Source: Eutreptiella sp. 'Long Island Sound 2002' (lineage: Eukaryota; Euglenozoa; Euglenophyceae; Eutreptiales; Eutreptiaceae). From it: 64,000 bases of DNA. The notes beneath the pieces were generated by a model. It was not told where the DNA came from. It ran no database searches and saw only the letters and a program-made list of their open reading frames with translations. A program made the position numbers and the translations under genes. Position 1 is the first letter of the stretch. The number at the start of each line of letters is the position of its first letter. Positions 11,093 through 23,502 of this stretch are shown here, piece after piece. The DNA lies in contig OZ038392.1 of the NCBI GenBank assembly GCA_964036045.1, forward strand, positions 18,001,612-18,065,611, written 5' to 3'.

Positions 11093-12987
11093 TGAAGCGG
11101 TACCCAGAACCTATGGCCCATGGCCCGGAGGCCTGTGAGCCGTCACACGCGTGCGGAAGCCGTTGACACCGGCCGTCAGCGGGATATCCCTGTTCTCTAA
11201 TCCGCGAGATCTGGAATCCGATCCTTAACCATTAAATCGATGTAGAATTACCATAGTTTTATTGTCTTGGTCGATTTTCGGTCAGAAATCGGTGAAATAC
11301 CCGATTCCTACCGCGATTTCTAATTGTCGTGAAATCGCCGCCTGTTGTCGCCTGCTCGCGCGCCTTCGTCGCTCCGCCATGGCGAGTTTTGTGATGGATT
11401 TTTCTCGAGTACCTTTGAGGTTGTAAAGGAACCTAACGGCTGGATCTAGAGGGTTTTTCTTGTACTTTCATCTGGCGTGTTCACCAGAATTTTTCGCCGT
11501 CGCGTCTGAGAGAAAATCAGCACGCAAGCTTTTCCGTCAATCGCTCCAACTCATGGTTGTCAAGGACCATGAGTTCGGACGGAACCGTACATTCCCCCCC
11601 TATGCCTTTCATCCATGCCCCTTTCACGTGGGCATATCACTTTGCATAGGGAGGAGGGCAATAGGGATGTTTTAGGCAGCCTATGGGCTTCGCAAACCCA
11701 AGTCGTTTGCGTGCGCAAACGCTAACTTTGTGGCCTTGTGAGCATGAGCGTTAAAAACCGAACACAATGCTCACAAGACCAAAAGCCCCAGGCCATTCTT
11801 GATGTTGGAGCCAACTCAACGATGGCTCCACGCAATTCAAGGCGTACCACAACTCCATTTTTGAAAAAGGGCAAGTTTTGGTCGAAAATTAGGCCAAAAT
11901 GGCCAATTCCCCAAGGCTCGTGCTCGAGGCCTATGGGAAGTTGAGCCTTGAACCAAGGCAATATGTAAAGTAGAAACCATAAAGAACATCGTGGATGGCT
12001 TGGTTGGTTTTTACAACCTCGTCTTTTATTTATATCATGTCGCCTTGTGAGCACGCGTGCCATACTGCGTCTTTGCACACGCGCTCATATGCAAGCACTA
12101 ATGACATCAGTGGGCGGGGACAATCTAACCATAGTGGGCATATTTGAAGGCACCTACTATGGGCCTACTCCAAAAATGTTTACTCATATTTTTGCTCCTC
12201 AAGGTCCCAAAGATATGTACATGCCAACATCGCCGATATATGCATTTTTTCCGATAAATAGTGTGCTTCAAGGATTGAGGTGTTAAAAATGTTTCCATTA
12301 TGCTTTGAACCTCAACCCTTGTTGCAAAAGGGAAGCAAAGCTTCAGTTTGCATCCATGCAAAGGCCCGAGGCTCCTTTCTCTTGTGATACGGAGATACAA
12401 TTTTTCGAGTGACCACTTTTGGGTGAATTTTGGCCGTTTTGCCCAGAATGGCCGCAAACCCCTTCTTCCACTGATTTCACCCCCAGGGTTGCGTGCGCCA
12501 CTTGACCAAGAGTAAGGGCGATTCGGAGAGGGCACATAAACCCGCATCGAATGGGGTGTTTCCCCATGAGGCCTTTCCTCATGAGGGGAGAGTTGTGAGT
12601 CACCCAATTTGGGGTATGTTGCCATTCTGCCCCGTTTGTGTGTCATTTTCCCCAAAGGCGATATCAAGGGTCGTGCATCAAGGCTTGGCGCAACGAAATC
12701 GCCAAGGTTTCCTACCCTGGACAGTCGCCCCAGACGACCGATTTTGCCATTTAGGCATTTGTGGACCCAGTTTGGATCATCACCACGCCGAGGGCCATGG
12801 AGATCCTTGAGAGCCGAGTACATGTGAGTCTCTGTTGCACTCCCAGTGGACCGCATATGGAATGGCGGATCCGATCTCCAAGCCGGCGTGGAGATATACC
12901 ATTGGGGATACCCCGATTTTGGCCCATTTTGAGCAGCCAAAATGACCCCCTTTTGGGACCCCAATTTCACCCCCCCCCGTGTGGTCA
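11093..12987 (+). repeat. 5' LTR of the Gypsy element
   Basis: Starts TG (11093) and ends CA (12987). Bases 11093-12747 match 28024-28869 plus 33597-34406 at high identity. The start is fixed by the purine tract that precedes the matching TG at 28024. The end is placed just before the primer-binding-like TTGGCGACTCCC. The long minus-strand open frame inside (about 12125-13015) is recapitulated in the 3' LTR and shows no known domain, so I treat it as fortuitous. Confidence 0.8.
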
Positions 12988-12988
12988 A

Positions 12989-13000
12989 TTGGCGACTCCC
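12989..13000 (+). promoter_or_regulatory. Primer binding site candidate
   Basis: TTGGCGACTCCC lies one base after the LTR terminal CA. TGGCGACTC is the start of the primer binding site used by some plant LTR elements, where it pairs with the 3' end of a tRNA, as I recall tRNA-Arg in Ogre-like elements. The tRNA identity here is an inference. Confidence 0.6.
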
Positions 13001-14189
13001 TATCTCTATGCCCACAAGGAACCCGGACCTAATTTTGAGTTGTGCACTCAGACATAAGTCGTGGGTCCTGCCTCATCCTGTGAGTCATTGGCCTTGCCCT
13101 GGCCGGGCGAGTCACCCGTGGGAATGACGCCAACTTTGGTGATTTTGTCATCATTATCCCACTTGACGGACCCGTGGTGCCCTGATGCCTGGGGACTCAG
13201 AGAGAGCCAGGTGGGGTGAAGGGTCCAGGGAGTTCGTACTTGAAGGGCCCAGGGTCAGTTGCCTCGTCCCTACCTCTGGCTGGTCCGGACCAGGTGTCAA
13301 TTTTGGAGTTTTTCGAGCCAACATCAGTTTGGGCTGAAACAGCCCATTTTCAGCTACCAACTCCTGAGTGATAATGCCGGGGCCTTCTCTCTCTTTCAAG
13401 GGGGAGTTGGGACCTGCCATTGAGGGAGCATGGGGAACCACTGTCTGTTGGCCTTGGAGCACCTTGGTTCCCAGGAACTCGCCGCTGGCTGAGCGGGACA
13501 TCCTCCCCTATTGGCAGGGTTTCAGGGTCCGGAATGAGCAGGGCATGGGTTGTGTTTGAGCCCCCGCCCCTGCCAGCCACTGGGAGGGTCGGACCTGGGA
13601 TTGAGATATGAGTTGGGACTGAATGTCTATTGTCCTGTGATGCCCTTACCCCAGTCCAGTCTTAACCCCATGTGTACATATCATGATGTGTTGCTGTACA
13701 TACTTTTGTTCCCTTGTTTCAGAGTGGCAAGGATCCTGAAACGCTTTGTCACATGACACGAGCATGAGGATGCCCTCGTGAGCGCAGTGCCTTGCCTGCC
13801 TGCTTGCTTGTGCGTGTCCGCCGCAGCGTCCCGTGGCCAGGCCCCCCACGGGAACGCGTCAAAAGCGTTTCACCGCTGCGGGGTTACCCATTCCTCGCGT
13901 GCCACTCGGGGCCGCCTGAACCCCGAGCACCACGGGCTTCGCAGCGCCGCCCGGAGCATCGCCCTGAGCGTCAGCAACAGCACCGAGTCCGTGAAGGAGG
14001 TGTAGCGACCGGAACTCCGACATCAGCGAGTTCCTTCGGCCGACCAGTACCGGCCGCACTCCCAGCTGCATTACCCACCTCCACAACCACCATCGGGCGT
14101 CGTGGTCCCAGCCCTGTAGATAGAGTGGACCGCAACACCCGCTTCAACAGCTACCCCCAGGACCAGTCCATCGAGGGGAACGAGCGCCG
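13001..14189 (+). other. Leader of the Gypsy element
   Basis: A 1.2-kb stretch between the primer site and the first large gag ORF. It contains only short overlapping frames. One of these (13792-14196) is Arg/Pro-rich and runs into the gag start, but it has no recognisable domain. The leader may hold packaging and translation signals. Confidence 0.5.
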
Positions 14190-16229
14190 ATGGTGAACTG
14201 GCAGAAGGCGGGCAAGTCGTGGCCGCTGCCCCACCCCCATGCGGTGCGCCTACTGCGTGGGTTGGTGTGGGGGCAGCACTACCGCCACAGCAATCCCCAG
14301 TGCGAGGGCGGCATGCCCGGGAGCTTCGAGCTCCGCGAGGAGATGGGCGACGACCGCCTGCAGGCAGTCGAAGACTGGCTGCGGGTGGAAGGATACGCCT
14401 ACTGCTTCCGCCAGAAGCGCTGGAGGGTCTGGACCCGCCCGGAAAGGCCCGGCGAAGGGCTGCGCCCCGACGGGATTGATGAGGACGAGAACCCCAACGA
14501 GTACCCTTTGGGCGCCACGATCAACGTCTCTATATGGGACATGATCGAAAAGAGTTTCCCAGAACCGGGGAACGAGCGTACGCTGCAGGGCAGCAACAGC
14601 AGTGCGCCCCTGGGAAGGAGAAGCGATCCGCCGGGTACAGGAAGCGGGACAAGAAATGGCGGGAGTACCAGGAATCCCTGGCCGCCGAAGCCGCCCAAGC
14701 CGCGAAGAACGAGACCAAGGCCGGAACCCCAGCCCCCAGCCCCCAAACGGGCCAGTGGCGGTCACCACCGCGGCCACACCACCCTTGGCGACTTCCTCGA
14801 AGTCGCTAAGAAGGCCAAGGCCAAGCCCCGTCAGCTGCACGTGAGGAAGTCAGGCCCCAGCAGCGACGTGGAGTCGGCCAACCGGGGGAGGATGCCGGCC
14901 GACCAGGCCAGCTCCAGCAGCAGCGTCGCTCCCGACCAAAGGGACGTGGCCCGCGCCTGGGAGCACGCCTGTGGGGTGCCCTGCAATCTTCGGGTTGCCC
15001 GGCAACGGGTCACGCAGCAGAACGCTGCCGTGGAGGGCGCCGTCGGCATCGCCCAGGAGGAGGCTGCAGATTGGGGCAGAGGCATGGCCTTCCACGCCTC
15101 GACCGTGGCGGCCATTGCGGCCGGGCTCACGGCTGCAGCCGCCCAGGAGGCAGCGACTGCCCGGGTCAGGAGTGAGGTGGCGGCAGCCACCCAGGAAGCC
15201 CGCCTGGCCCAGGAGGCCATTGCCTGTAAGGAAGCCGAGGTGGGAGCGTTGGAAGAGGCGCTTGCCCAAGAGAGGGCAAGGAAGGAGGCGGAGGAAAGGG
15301 CTCACGCCGAAGCGACGGCCAAGGCCCGAGCGGACACCGCCAGGAAGGACGCCATCGAGGCCGCGCGACGGAAGGTCGCTGAGGAGAGGGCCAAGACATA
15401 GGCAGAGCTGGCAGCGTTGGGTGCGGGGAAGTCTCGGCTGCAGCGGGCTCGGGAAGCCGAGGCTGCCCGTGCCCGGGAGGAGGCCGAAAGTCCCACGGCC
15501 GCCGCAATGGAGGAGGCGGAGGCCAAGCTCCAACGCGAGACACCCCTGGGAGGATCCAGAGAGGAGACCCTTCGAAAGCACTTCGAAGGAGACGCCTCCT
15601 CCAAGATGACGCTAGACCTGGAGGAGGTCGACACGGGCAGCAGTGGGGACAGTGGCCCCGCCGCCTACCGACGAAGGAGGGGTAAGGGGAAGACCCCCGA
15701 GAGGACACGCAGGCCAGCGGGCAGACACCCCCACGACTCCGACCCCTTCTTCACCCCCAGCGACGGGGACGGACGGGATCGCCAACATCGCCGAGGAATG
15801 GCTGGAGGAAGAGGCGGAGATGTCCCCATGGAGCCGGAGGGTGAGGGTGAGGATCCCCCTCCTCCCTACCGGAGCTGGGAGTCCACCGAGGGCGGGACCG
15901 AGACGGCTAGGTGGGGCGACATGGACGAGGATGATGACATGGACTTCGGCTACACGGAGAAGCCCCCATCCTCGGACCCACCGAGGGGACCCGGCGGAGG
16001 CCCACCGGGACCCCCTGGTGGAGGACCATCAGGACCCCCTGGAGGAGGCCCACCCGGAGGCGGACCCCCTGGCGGGGGAGGACCCCTGGACCGGGCGGGC
16101 CTGGCGGAGGCCCTCCTGGAGGACCCCCTGGGGACCCCGACGTCCCACCGGGGAAAGGTGACCCGGATGCCACCTGGCGGTGGATTGTCCACCTCCGCAG
16201 GAGGGTCCAGGCCCTCGAGCGCGAGGTAG
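14190..16229 (+). pseudogene. Gypsy gag, N-terminal part (coiled coil, glycine/proline-rich)
   Basis: One frame starting with ATG at 14190, interrupted by a single TAG at 15399-15401 and resuming in the same frame. The N-terminal ~130 residues look globular, with several Trp and Arg. Next is a proline/basic segment. Around residues 270-400 an alanine/glutamate/arginine-rich stretch with heptad-like spacing predicts a long coiled coil that continues past the stop. The C-terminal end is a Gly/Pro repeat (GPPGG and variants) encoded by GGA-CCC repeats near 15980-16090. The sequence then switches frame near 16170-16195 into the downstream gag ORF. I infer one original gag polyprotein of about 1440 codons broken by a nonsense change (CAG to TAG fits) and a frameshift in the repetitive GC-rich part. 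Confidence 0.6.
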
Positions 16230-18520
16230 ACACGGGCAAGCGTGAGATGATCCGCATCGCCGGGGTCGCCGCGGGCGCACAGAAGGAGCTGGACATCGCC
16301 AAGACGGAGATGGTCAAAATCGCCAAGGTCGCCACCGCAGCCCAGAGGGAGCTGGACATCGCCAGGGGCGAGACCAGGCTGCTGAACAGGGTCATCAACG
16401 GCCTGCAGCAGGGGTTGGACGTGCTGGAAGGCCGTGGGAGCGTCGGCAGCGACCCCCCACCCCTCGAGTCCGGCTCGTCGGACGACAGCTGGGGACCTGG
16501 ACCAGGTCCGAGCAGAGCCCACGCCCCCGGCGGAGCCCCCAGGAGTCGCCCCAGCGCCAGTGCCCCCTCTCTCAGCGCCCCCTCTCATCACTGCCCGGGC
16601 CGCCGTAACGAGCGCGTGCCGCCCGGCAGTGGCAGTGAGGAGTGGCGTGATGAGTGGCTCAGTGCGGAGTATCACAACCGCCGTGCTCCACCGCGGACAC
16701 CGGTACGCCCCCAACGCCCCGCACCAGCGCAGGAGCCAATCCCAATGGCTGGCCGGCGATATGGTGGACTCAGAGATGAGGTCCCCGGAGGGGGCGTGGA
16801 GTGGGATGTAGGCGGAGGCGAGGAAGACCTGGAGGAGTTCGGCATTACCCCGCCGCGTGGTGTACAACGGGAGGCCGCTGAACGCAGCTGCCGGCGCCGT
16901 GATGAGGAGGCATACATGGAAGGAGTACGGCGTGAACATCTACCTTTGGCGTACATGGAGGAACCACGGCGTAGCCACATGGATACCGTGGAGGAGATGG
17001 AAGTGGCGGCCGTGGGAGTCCGTGGGGGACGCCGATGGGAACCTCGGCCGACCTCGGGGCCGGCGTTCATGGTCTCTAAGGCCGCGGATGCCGCCGTGTG
17101 GGAAGACCTGAAGGACATCAAGCCCCCCACGTACGATGGCAACCCCCTCAACTTCGACCGCTTTTTGGAGAAGCTGGACGATTGGGGGATGACCGTCACT
17201 GAAGACATGGATCCCGCAGAGGCGGAGAAATATGTCTTCAAACGGTTCAGGTGGCGCCTGCCGGAGGTGCTCCAAGAGCTATACTTCGTGGCGACCAAGG
17301 AGGGGAAAATGAAGACCCTCAAGGAAGCCAGGAAGTGGCTCAACGAGCAGGAGCGGGTGGACGCTCCGCAGGTGGCTGCCAAGTGGTGGAGGGCGATCAA
17401 GCTTCAGCATGATGGTCGGGAGATCCGCCTACGGGAGTGGCGAGACTTCCGGGGGCAATACACCCTCTTCCGCCGCAACGTGGAGGACTGGAATGAGGGT
17501 GACGAGCAGGCCTGCCTGCTCTCCATGCTGCCAGGAGCATGGATCAAGAGAGTCACCAAGGAGGAAGCCAAGAGAGCCAAGTTGGACCACACGTTCAAGA
17601 TGATGCTCCCCAAGGAGCATCATCCAAACGTGTTGGCTTGGACAAAGAAGCATGTGGCGCGGGATGTCAAGCGGCGAGAGCTGCGGAACGCCCTCCTCAT
17701 CACCGTCACGGGCGATCGCGAGAGGACCGCGATGATGCGCCTTGACGAGTGCGACTTGGGCGGCCAGACCCTACGTCTGCAGGCCATCCCGGCGCCGATG
17801 ACCTGCGACGAGGTCCTGGTTTGGGTCGGAGAGGAGGTGCTCAAAGAGTACAGGAATCTCCACCACACCCGCGGGTTGAAGGCCGGTGACCGTGACGTCA
17901 ACTATGTTGGCGAAGGGTCGGGCGGGGAATCTGCCATGGACCCAGCGGGAACCGAAGGCGGTGGGGCTCTGAACGACGATGACGACGACGATGAGCCCGC
18001 TGAGACAGGCGTCTGTGCCCTCGTGGCCAACAACCTGAGCGCGGGGAGCAACCGGGGAAGCTGGAAGCCCCTGCAGAAGGGTTGGAAGGAGAAGGAGAAG
18101 AAGGAGCCCCGCCGCATTGGCGACCCTCCGCTGTCCTTTGGGGAGTTCATACGAGCTCACCCTCAGGGCTGTTTCGTGTGTTATGGAAGGAACAAAGGGT
18201 TCAAGCATGACCACCTAACATGCCCGGTCCACAAGGCCGACACGGAGGCTTACAAGAAGGTGCACCGGTCGAAGAAGCGTGCACCCACGGGTATCCGGGA
18301 GGCCAAAGTGGAGGTCACCAAGGACGAGCTCTCCAAGCTAATGTCGGTGGGGACCGAGTTAGCGAAGGAGATCCAGGAGATCAAGAGGTCCTGGGTCCCC
18401 AAGTCGGACGACAAGAACAAGGACAAGGACAAGAAAGGTAAGAAAGGGGGAAAGAAGAAGAACGTCAACGAGGTTGGTGCGGAGGAAAGTACCCCTACTA
18501 CCACAAGCGACGGCCCTTAG
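16190..18520 (+). CDS. Gypsy gag, C-terminal part (capsid-like and zinc knuckle)
   Basis: The open frame runs to a TAG at 18518; the first listed start is at 16247, but good protein sequence begins slightly upstream. It opens with repeated helical segments containing KELDIAK and RELDIAR (coiled coil), then a low-complexity linker. A capsid-like region at about residues 290-560 starts near a YDGNPLNFDRF motif and includes EWRDFRGQY and a DWNEGDE segment. A basic tail carries a zinc-knuckle-like motif with C642, C645, H654 and C659, spacing C-X2-C-X8-H-X4-C, longer than the usual retroviral knuckle. A related gag with the same spacing lies at 34407-37497. Gag would package element RNA. This segment has no internal stop. 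Confidence 0.7.
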   Translation, partial: HLRRRVQALEREVDTGKREMIRIAGVAAGAQKELDIAKTEMVKIAKVATAAQRELDIARGETRLLNRVINGLQQGLDVLEGRGSVGSDPPPLESGSSDDSWGPGPGPSRAHAPGGAPRSRPSASAPSLSAPSHHCPGRRNERVPPGSGSEEWRDEWLSAEYHNRRAPPRTPVRPQRPAPAQEPIPMAGRRYGGLRDEVPGGGVEWDVGGGEEDLEEFGITPPRGVQREAAERSCRRRDEEAYMEGVRREHLPLAYMEEPRRSHMDTVEEMEVAAVGVRGGRRWEPRPTSGPAFMVSKAADAAVWEDLKDIKPPTYDGNPLNFDRFLEKLDDWGMTVTEDMDPAEAEKYVFKRFRWRLPEVLQELYFVATKEGKMKTLKEARKWLNEQERVDAPQVAAKWWRAIKLQHDGREIRLREWRDFRGQYTLFRRNVEDWNEGDEQACLLSMLPGAWIKRVTKEEAKRAKLDHTFKMMLPKEHHPNVLAWTKKHVARDVKRRELRNALLITVTGDRERTAMMRLDECDLGGQTLRLQAIPAPMTCDEVLVWVGEEVLKEYRNLHHTRGLKAGDRDVNYVGEGSGGESAMDPAGTEGGGALNDDDDDDEPAETGVCALVANNLSAGSNRGSWKPLQKGWKEKEKKEPRRIGDPPLSFGEFIRAHPQGCFVCYGRNKGFKHDHLTCPVHKADTEAYKKVHRSKKRAPTGIREAKVEVTKDELSKLMSVGTELAKEIQEIKRSWVPKSDDKNKDKDKKGKKGGKKKNVNEVGAEESTPTTTSDGP

Positions 18521-18538
18521 CGGAGCCCCTGCAGCTAA

Positions 18539-20257
18539 GTACCCCAGCCAGGGCGGTCGCAGGATGGTGTCGCAGGAAGGGCCACACCATCCCAGTCGGG
18601 AGACAATGAGCACAAAGGGGTGGCCGCGGGCGGAAGGCCCGGTCCGGCACCCAAGACGAAAGACAGTCGCAGTGGCAGGGTGGGGGCAAGTGAAGGCACG
18701 AACCCTTGCACCCGTCCATCCTTCGCGACCAAGAGCCTATTCGATGTGCTTGAAGATCTTTCCGAGAGTATCGGAGGATCACCCGGACCGCAGCTGGATA
18801 CTGCAGATGGGCAGCCTGAGCCCATTGTCCACGACCTGCACCAGTCGCTTGTTGAGCTTCTGGAGCGGCCGGAGATCCTGAGCTTGCACGCCGTGCGCCG
18901 AGTGGGGCGGGAGCGGCAGTTGCACCTTAAGGTCCGTGCCCTATGCGGGGAAGGGGAGAAGGTCTTCGACGTGTTGGTCCACACGGGAGCTCAGGTCAGC
19001 CTGGTCAAGGCTGGCTTGCTTCCACCAGAGTGCTTGACCGACAGTTGGAAGCCTGTCAGGCTGAAGGTGGCGAACGGCCAGTACATGGTGGGAGGCACGA
19101 GGGAAGCAGCCATTGGATTGCAGTTCCTGAACCACCGTGAGCTGAGCCGCCCGGACCTCGCAAAGGAAATCCTCCTACAAGGTCGCTTCTACGAGGCCCA
19201 GATGGACTGGGACATGATCGTTGGATACGACTTCATGATGGAGACGGACTCCGGCGTTCCCCCGGCCCAGGCCTCCATGACCCTGTACCAGGACGACCAG
19301 CTCTCGTGGCTTTCGTCACCTGAGCACCATGTGGAGTGCCAATGGATCCACCCGGACCGCAATCAGCTCGAAGTAGCCGCGCTGGGAACTGAGCCAGCTG
19401 GGCCAGCAAACCAGGAGTACGGCGTAATGCCGGAAATCGCGAGCCGGGTGGTTGGGGACCTGGGAGCTTCGGATCCGGCCCTGGATGCGTTCTCTTCACG
19501 AACCTCCGCCCATCTTCGGGTTTGTGAGAAGTACTGGAGCGCCCAGGACTCTGCGTGGAAGAAGCACTGGGGTCCGCATCAGGGTTTGATGTGGATCCAT
19601 TGCCCCCGAGGGGACATTCCAAGGGCGGTTGCGAAGATTCGCAAGGACCGCTCCAAGGCAGTGCTGGTTGTCCCTATGGGATGCACCGAGGAGGAAAGCA
19701 CCCGAGATTGGGTGGTCTCACTGACCAACATGACCTTAAACAAGGTCAACCTACTGGCTGGAGAGAGTGTCTATCAGGACGCTAAGAGACAGCCCATGCC
19801 ACCCCAGAGATGGCCAACGGAATTCCACTATGTGGATGGGGGCCTTGAACAGGCCGACACCACGGACTTCGTGTGTGTCAACCGCATCATAGCGGAGCCA
19901 TCGCGGCAATGCTTTGCGGTTTCCCCTGTTGACATCGGAGAATCGGAGGACCTCCTCACTGAAGAGGAGTTGGATCTGGTTCAGGGGTATATGGATCAGC
20001 CCTTTCACGACTGGGGAAGCCAGCGTGAGGGCAAGGGCCAGGACAAAGCCTGGTGGGAAGTGGATTCCATCGTCTCTGGTTCCTATGATGGGGATACCTT
20101 CGTAAGGAGGGTGCTGGACCACATGTCCAGCCAGGACGAGCCAATCGGCGGTAACCCACCCACCTACGGCGACCTGTTCCGAGGCAGACCAGAGATGGCC
20201 CTTTGGGCCACCTGGGGAGGCCACCTGAGCGACCTTGTGGTGGTACCCCGCAAGTAA
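18539..20257 (+). pseudogene. Gypsy aspartic protease region
   Basis: This frame is the same as gag's, separated from it by two stops (TAG 18518, TAA 18536) only 18 bp apart. About 360 bp in, a retropepsin-like block reads VLV-H-TGAQVSLV. The catalytic Asp of the D-T/S-G triad is His here (CAC at 18980-18982). Downstream an IVGYDFM block matches the second conserved retropepsin motif. The remaining ~350 residues have no known domain. The frame overlaps the start of the RT frame (20203) by about 54 bp in a different phase, which could be a decayed or a programmed junction. Loss of the catalytic Asp argues that this copy is inactive. Confidence 0.65.
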
Positions 20258-23200
20258 GCTCGGTGGTCCAGGTGCCCGGAACGGCCAAGGCGGAGTCCGA
20301 TGAATGCCTCAAGATCCAGGCATTGAGGGCCAGGCTGAAGCAGAAGTATGGTGACACCTTCCTCAGCAGAAAGCCCGTATTCCCCCCACCGGTGCGTGGA
20401 CCGTATGGTGAGGCCAAGATACGGCTGAAGCCGGACCCCCGCGTGTACCGACACCGGGAGTTTGCCCTGAGAGGCGAGTGGAAGGAGGCCATCGAGAAAA
20501 TCCTCCGTGAATTCATCGAGAGAGGCTGGCTTGAGCCGTGCCACTCCGAGTGGGCCTCCCCGTGCTCCGTCGTCCCCAAGAAGGTGGCCGGAGAGTGGCG
20601 GCTCGTGGTCGACTACCGCAGCCTAAACGCCCAAACGCAGCATGACAGCTATACGCTGCCCCTCATTGAGGACATGCTGCAGAAGCAACACCGGCGGAGG
20701 ATCTTCACGGTGATTGACCTGAAACATGGTTATCATCAGATGCCTCTCGCCGAGGAGTCCCGTGCCTGCACAGCAATGAGCACCCCACTTGGACCCCTCC
20801 AGTGGAAGGTGATGCCCATGGGCGTTACCAACGGCAATGCGGCTGTTCAGCGGATGCTGGAGAACCTGCTTGAGCCAGTGCGTGACTGTGCGGACCCCTT
20901 TGTGGACGACGTGATCATCGCGTCCGGGGACCCCAGTATGAGCTATGAGGAGCTTCTGGAGGCACATGAGAGGGACGTCACCAGGGTGCTGGACCTCGTG
21001 GTTCGGCACAAACTCACGGGCAGCAGTGACAAGGCCACCATGGCGGTAAGCGAGGTGGTCTTCGCTGGTCAAGTAGTCGGGAACGGGCAGCGGAAGCCTA
21101 TACCTGGCAAGTTGGCTGCGATTGAGCACTGGGAAAATCCCAAAACGGTCTCTGAGCTACGGGCGTACTTGGGGTTCTGCAACTATTACTCGGGGTATAT
21201 CAAGATGTATGCCGAGTATGCAGCCCCCATGACGACCATGCTCAAGGGCAACCGAGAGGAGACCAAGAAGGGGTCCAAGAAGGCTCTGGTCTGAAATGAA
21301 GAGTCCGACCATGCCTTTGAGGGGATGAAGCAGGCGCTGCTATCCGCAGTGGGTCTGCACTTCGTGGATCCTGACCGAGGGTTCGTCCTACGCACCGACG
21401 CTTCCGACTACGCCGTTGGCGCTGTGTTGGAACAAGTGCTTGACGATGGGAGGCATCGGGCCGTGGCTTTCTGGAGCCGAGTCCTGGCGAAAGGCCCGAT
21501 ACGCACGTGGACGCCCCGAGAAAAGGAGGTGTATGCCATCGTCATGGCTCTCAGGAAATGGGCTGGGCACATCGCCCTCCATCCTGTCACCGTCTGCACC
21601 AACCATCAGAGTCTGCAGTCGTGGCACAAAGAGCACGTGAACACCCCGTCAGGTGCCGCCTCCCGACGGGCAAGATGGCATGAGACCTTGGCCAAATTCG
21701 ACCTCACGGTTGTGTATGTTCTTGGCAAGGACAACACCGTGGCGGACCGTCTCAGTAGGTGGGCCTATCCCGCCAGCAAGGGCATGACGGATGTCTCCGC
21801 CCATGGCGATGAGGCTGAGACCGCTGAGGCCAAGAGGATCATAGAAATGGAGCCCCTGATGGAGGAGGAGGGTGTTAAATGCTTCGTCGTCATGGCTGCG
21901 GATGCCCCCCTCGGAAGGAGGATGGGCAGAGCGGTCAGAGTACTCGCCCCTGAGGGAGCTGAGTCCGACAAGCACCTCTTCCCTGAATCTTGACTCCAGG
22001 ACGACTGGACCGACGACTACGCCAAGTCTGAGGCCTTTGAGGCCGAATATAGGGCTGTGACTGACCCTGATGACGGGCAGAAGTGGCCAAAGGGGCTGAC
22101 TGAGGAGGATGGCAAGCTCTACCGGAATGGTAAGCTGCTGGTCCCAGAGTCCCCAGTGCTCGAGCTGTGTGAGGCTTGGCACCACCACATGATGCACCCA
22201 GGGGTCAGGAAACAAGCCCTGGATATGCAGCGCCGGTTCGAAGTCGACCAGATCAGTCTCTACAACGCCATCAAGAAGGTTCGAAAGGGTTGCTCGGTCT
22301 GTCAGGCCTGCAATGCCAACAACCGGAACGTCAAGGGGGAAGCCCAGTGGTCTCCGGTGCCTGACGAGCCCATGGAGAGCGTGGCCATGGACGTCTTCTC
22401 CATGCCCGAAGTTCACATAGGCAAGGAGACCTTCGACTGTGTGGTCCTTTGTGTGGACCGCCACAGTGGCTACGTAGTAGCCGTTCCGGCACGCAAAAAG
22501 GGTTTGCTTGCCAAGGAAGTGGCAGTCATGATGATTCGTCATTGGCTGACCGTCTTTGACATTCCCCGCACCATTTGCAGTGACCGAGGGCCCCAGTTTA
22601 CTGGCGGCTGGTTCAAGGCCATGTGTTCCCTCATGGGAATACGTCATGCCAAGAGCGTTGCCTATCTCAGCCGGTCCAGGGGCCGGGCTGAAGTGGCTGG
22701 AAGACGGCTGTTCGAGAAGCTACGCAAGATTCACATTACCAACCCACGTCGGAACTGGTTTGAGGAGATGTGGCCTGCTCTGAAGGCCCATCATGACACC
22801 CCCACTCCGGCTGGATTGTCCCCTCACCAGATTTTGTTCGGCAGGGACCCCCTGGGTCGGGGACTTCCCTTGTCGGGTGATGGTATGGCCATGGATGCCA
22901 AGGAATTCTTTGCGCGGCAGGAGGCAACGGCGCGGGACATCCGCCAGCAGCTGGAGAAGGAGCATGCCGAGCGTCAGAAGTCCGCCCCGAGCTCGACAGC
23001 GCACAAGTTCAGGGTGGGAAACCCGGTGTGGGTAATTAGACCCCGCCCTATGGGCACCCACCGCACCAAAACCTGGTTCACACCCGGAGAGGTGGTCCGC
23101 AGGATTGGTGAGGACACCTACCGCATCAAGGTGGGTCATGGACAGTTCCGGGAGCGCCACAAGAGTCAGCTCCGTGTGCGGGAACCCGACCTCCGTGGCC

Positions 23201-23502
23201 AACATGTGTCCCTGGACTACGCCGCACATGAGGCTGATTCGGGCGACCACTACGCTGAGCAGGACGACTATACCGTCGAGAAGATCCTGGCCCAGCGTCC
23301 GAACGCCTCGGCACCCGGGGGCCTGGAGTTCAAGGTTCATTGGCGAGGCTATGGGCCGTCCCACGACACCTGGGAACCCGTCTCCTCATTCGTGCCGCGG
23401 ATTAATACCCCCTTTATGGATTACATCCGCAAGCACAAGACCAAGCTCCATGTTACGGACTTGGCGGCACTCACCCGGGCGATTGCGGCCAGAGGCGCCT
23501 GA
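20203..23502 (+). pseudogene. Gypsy pol: RT, RNase H, integrase, chromodomain
   Basis: One continuous frame with two in-frame TGA stops (21292-21294 and 21991-21993). RT: VIDLKHGYHQ with D172 and the FVDD box at residues 233-236, counted from 20203. RNase H after the first stop has TDAS and the EKEVYA glutamate, but the third acidic residue is Asn (AAC at 21601). Integrase: zinc-binding H-H-C-C region near 22180-22300, then D, D and E with exact D-X35-E spacing between CSD and RAE (22582-22692). A group-I-type chromodomain at about 23270-23440 retains the three aromatic cage positions (Y, W, W) and would tether integration to modified histones. The first TGA replaces a Trp usually found before RNase H. 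Two stops and the RNase H change make it non-functional. Confidence 0.85.

Noticed and set aside
12125-13015. 296-codon minus-strand gene in the LTR
   Set aside because: It lies wholly within the LTR and its end; the copy at 33784-34326 is shorter and interrupted. No recognisable domain.
21292-21993. Alternative genetic code with TGA as Trp
   Set aside because: Only one of the TGAs is at a Trp position. Other ORFs in the window stop at TGA, and TAG stops also interrupt frames.
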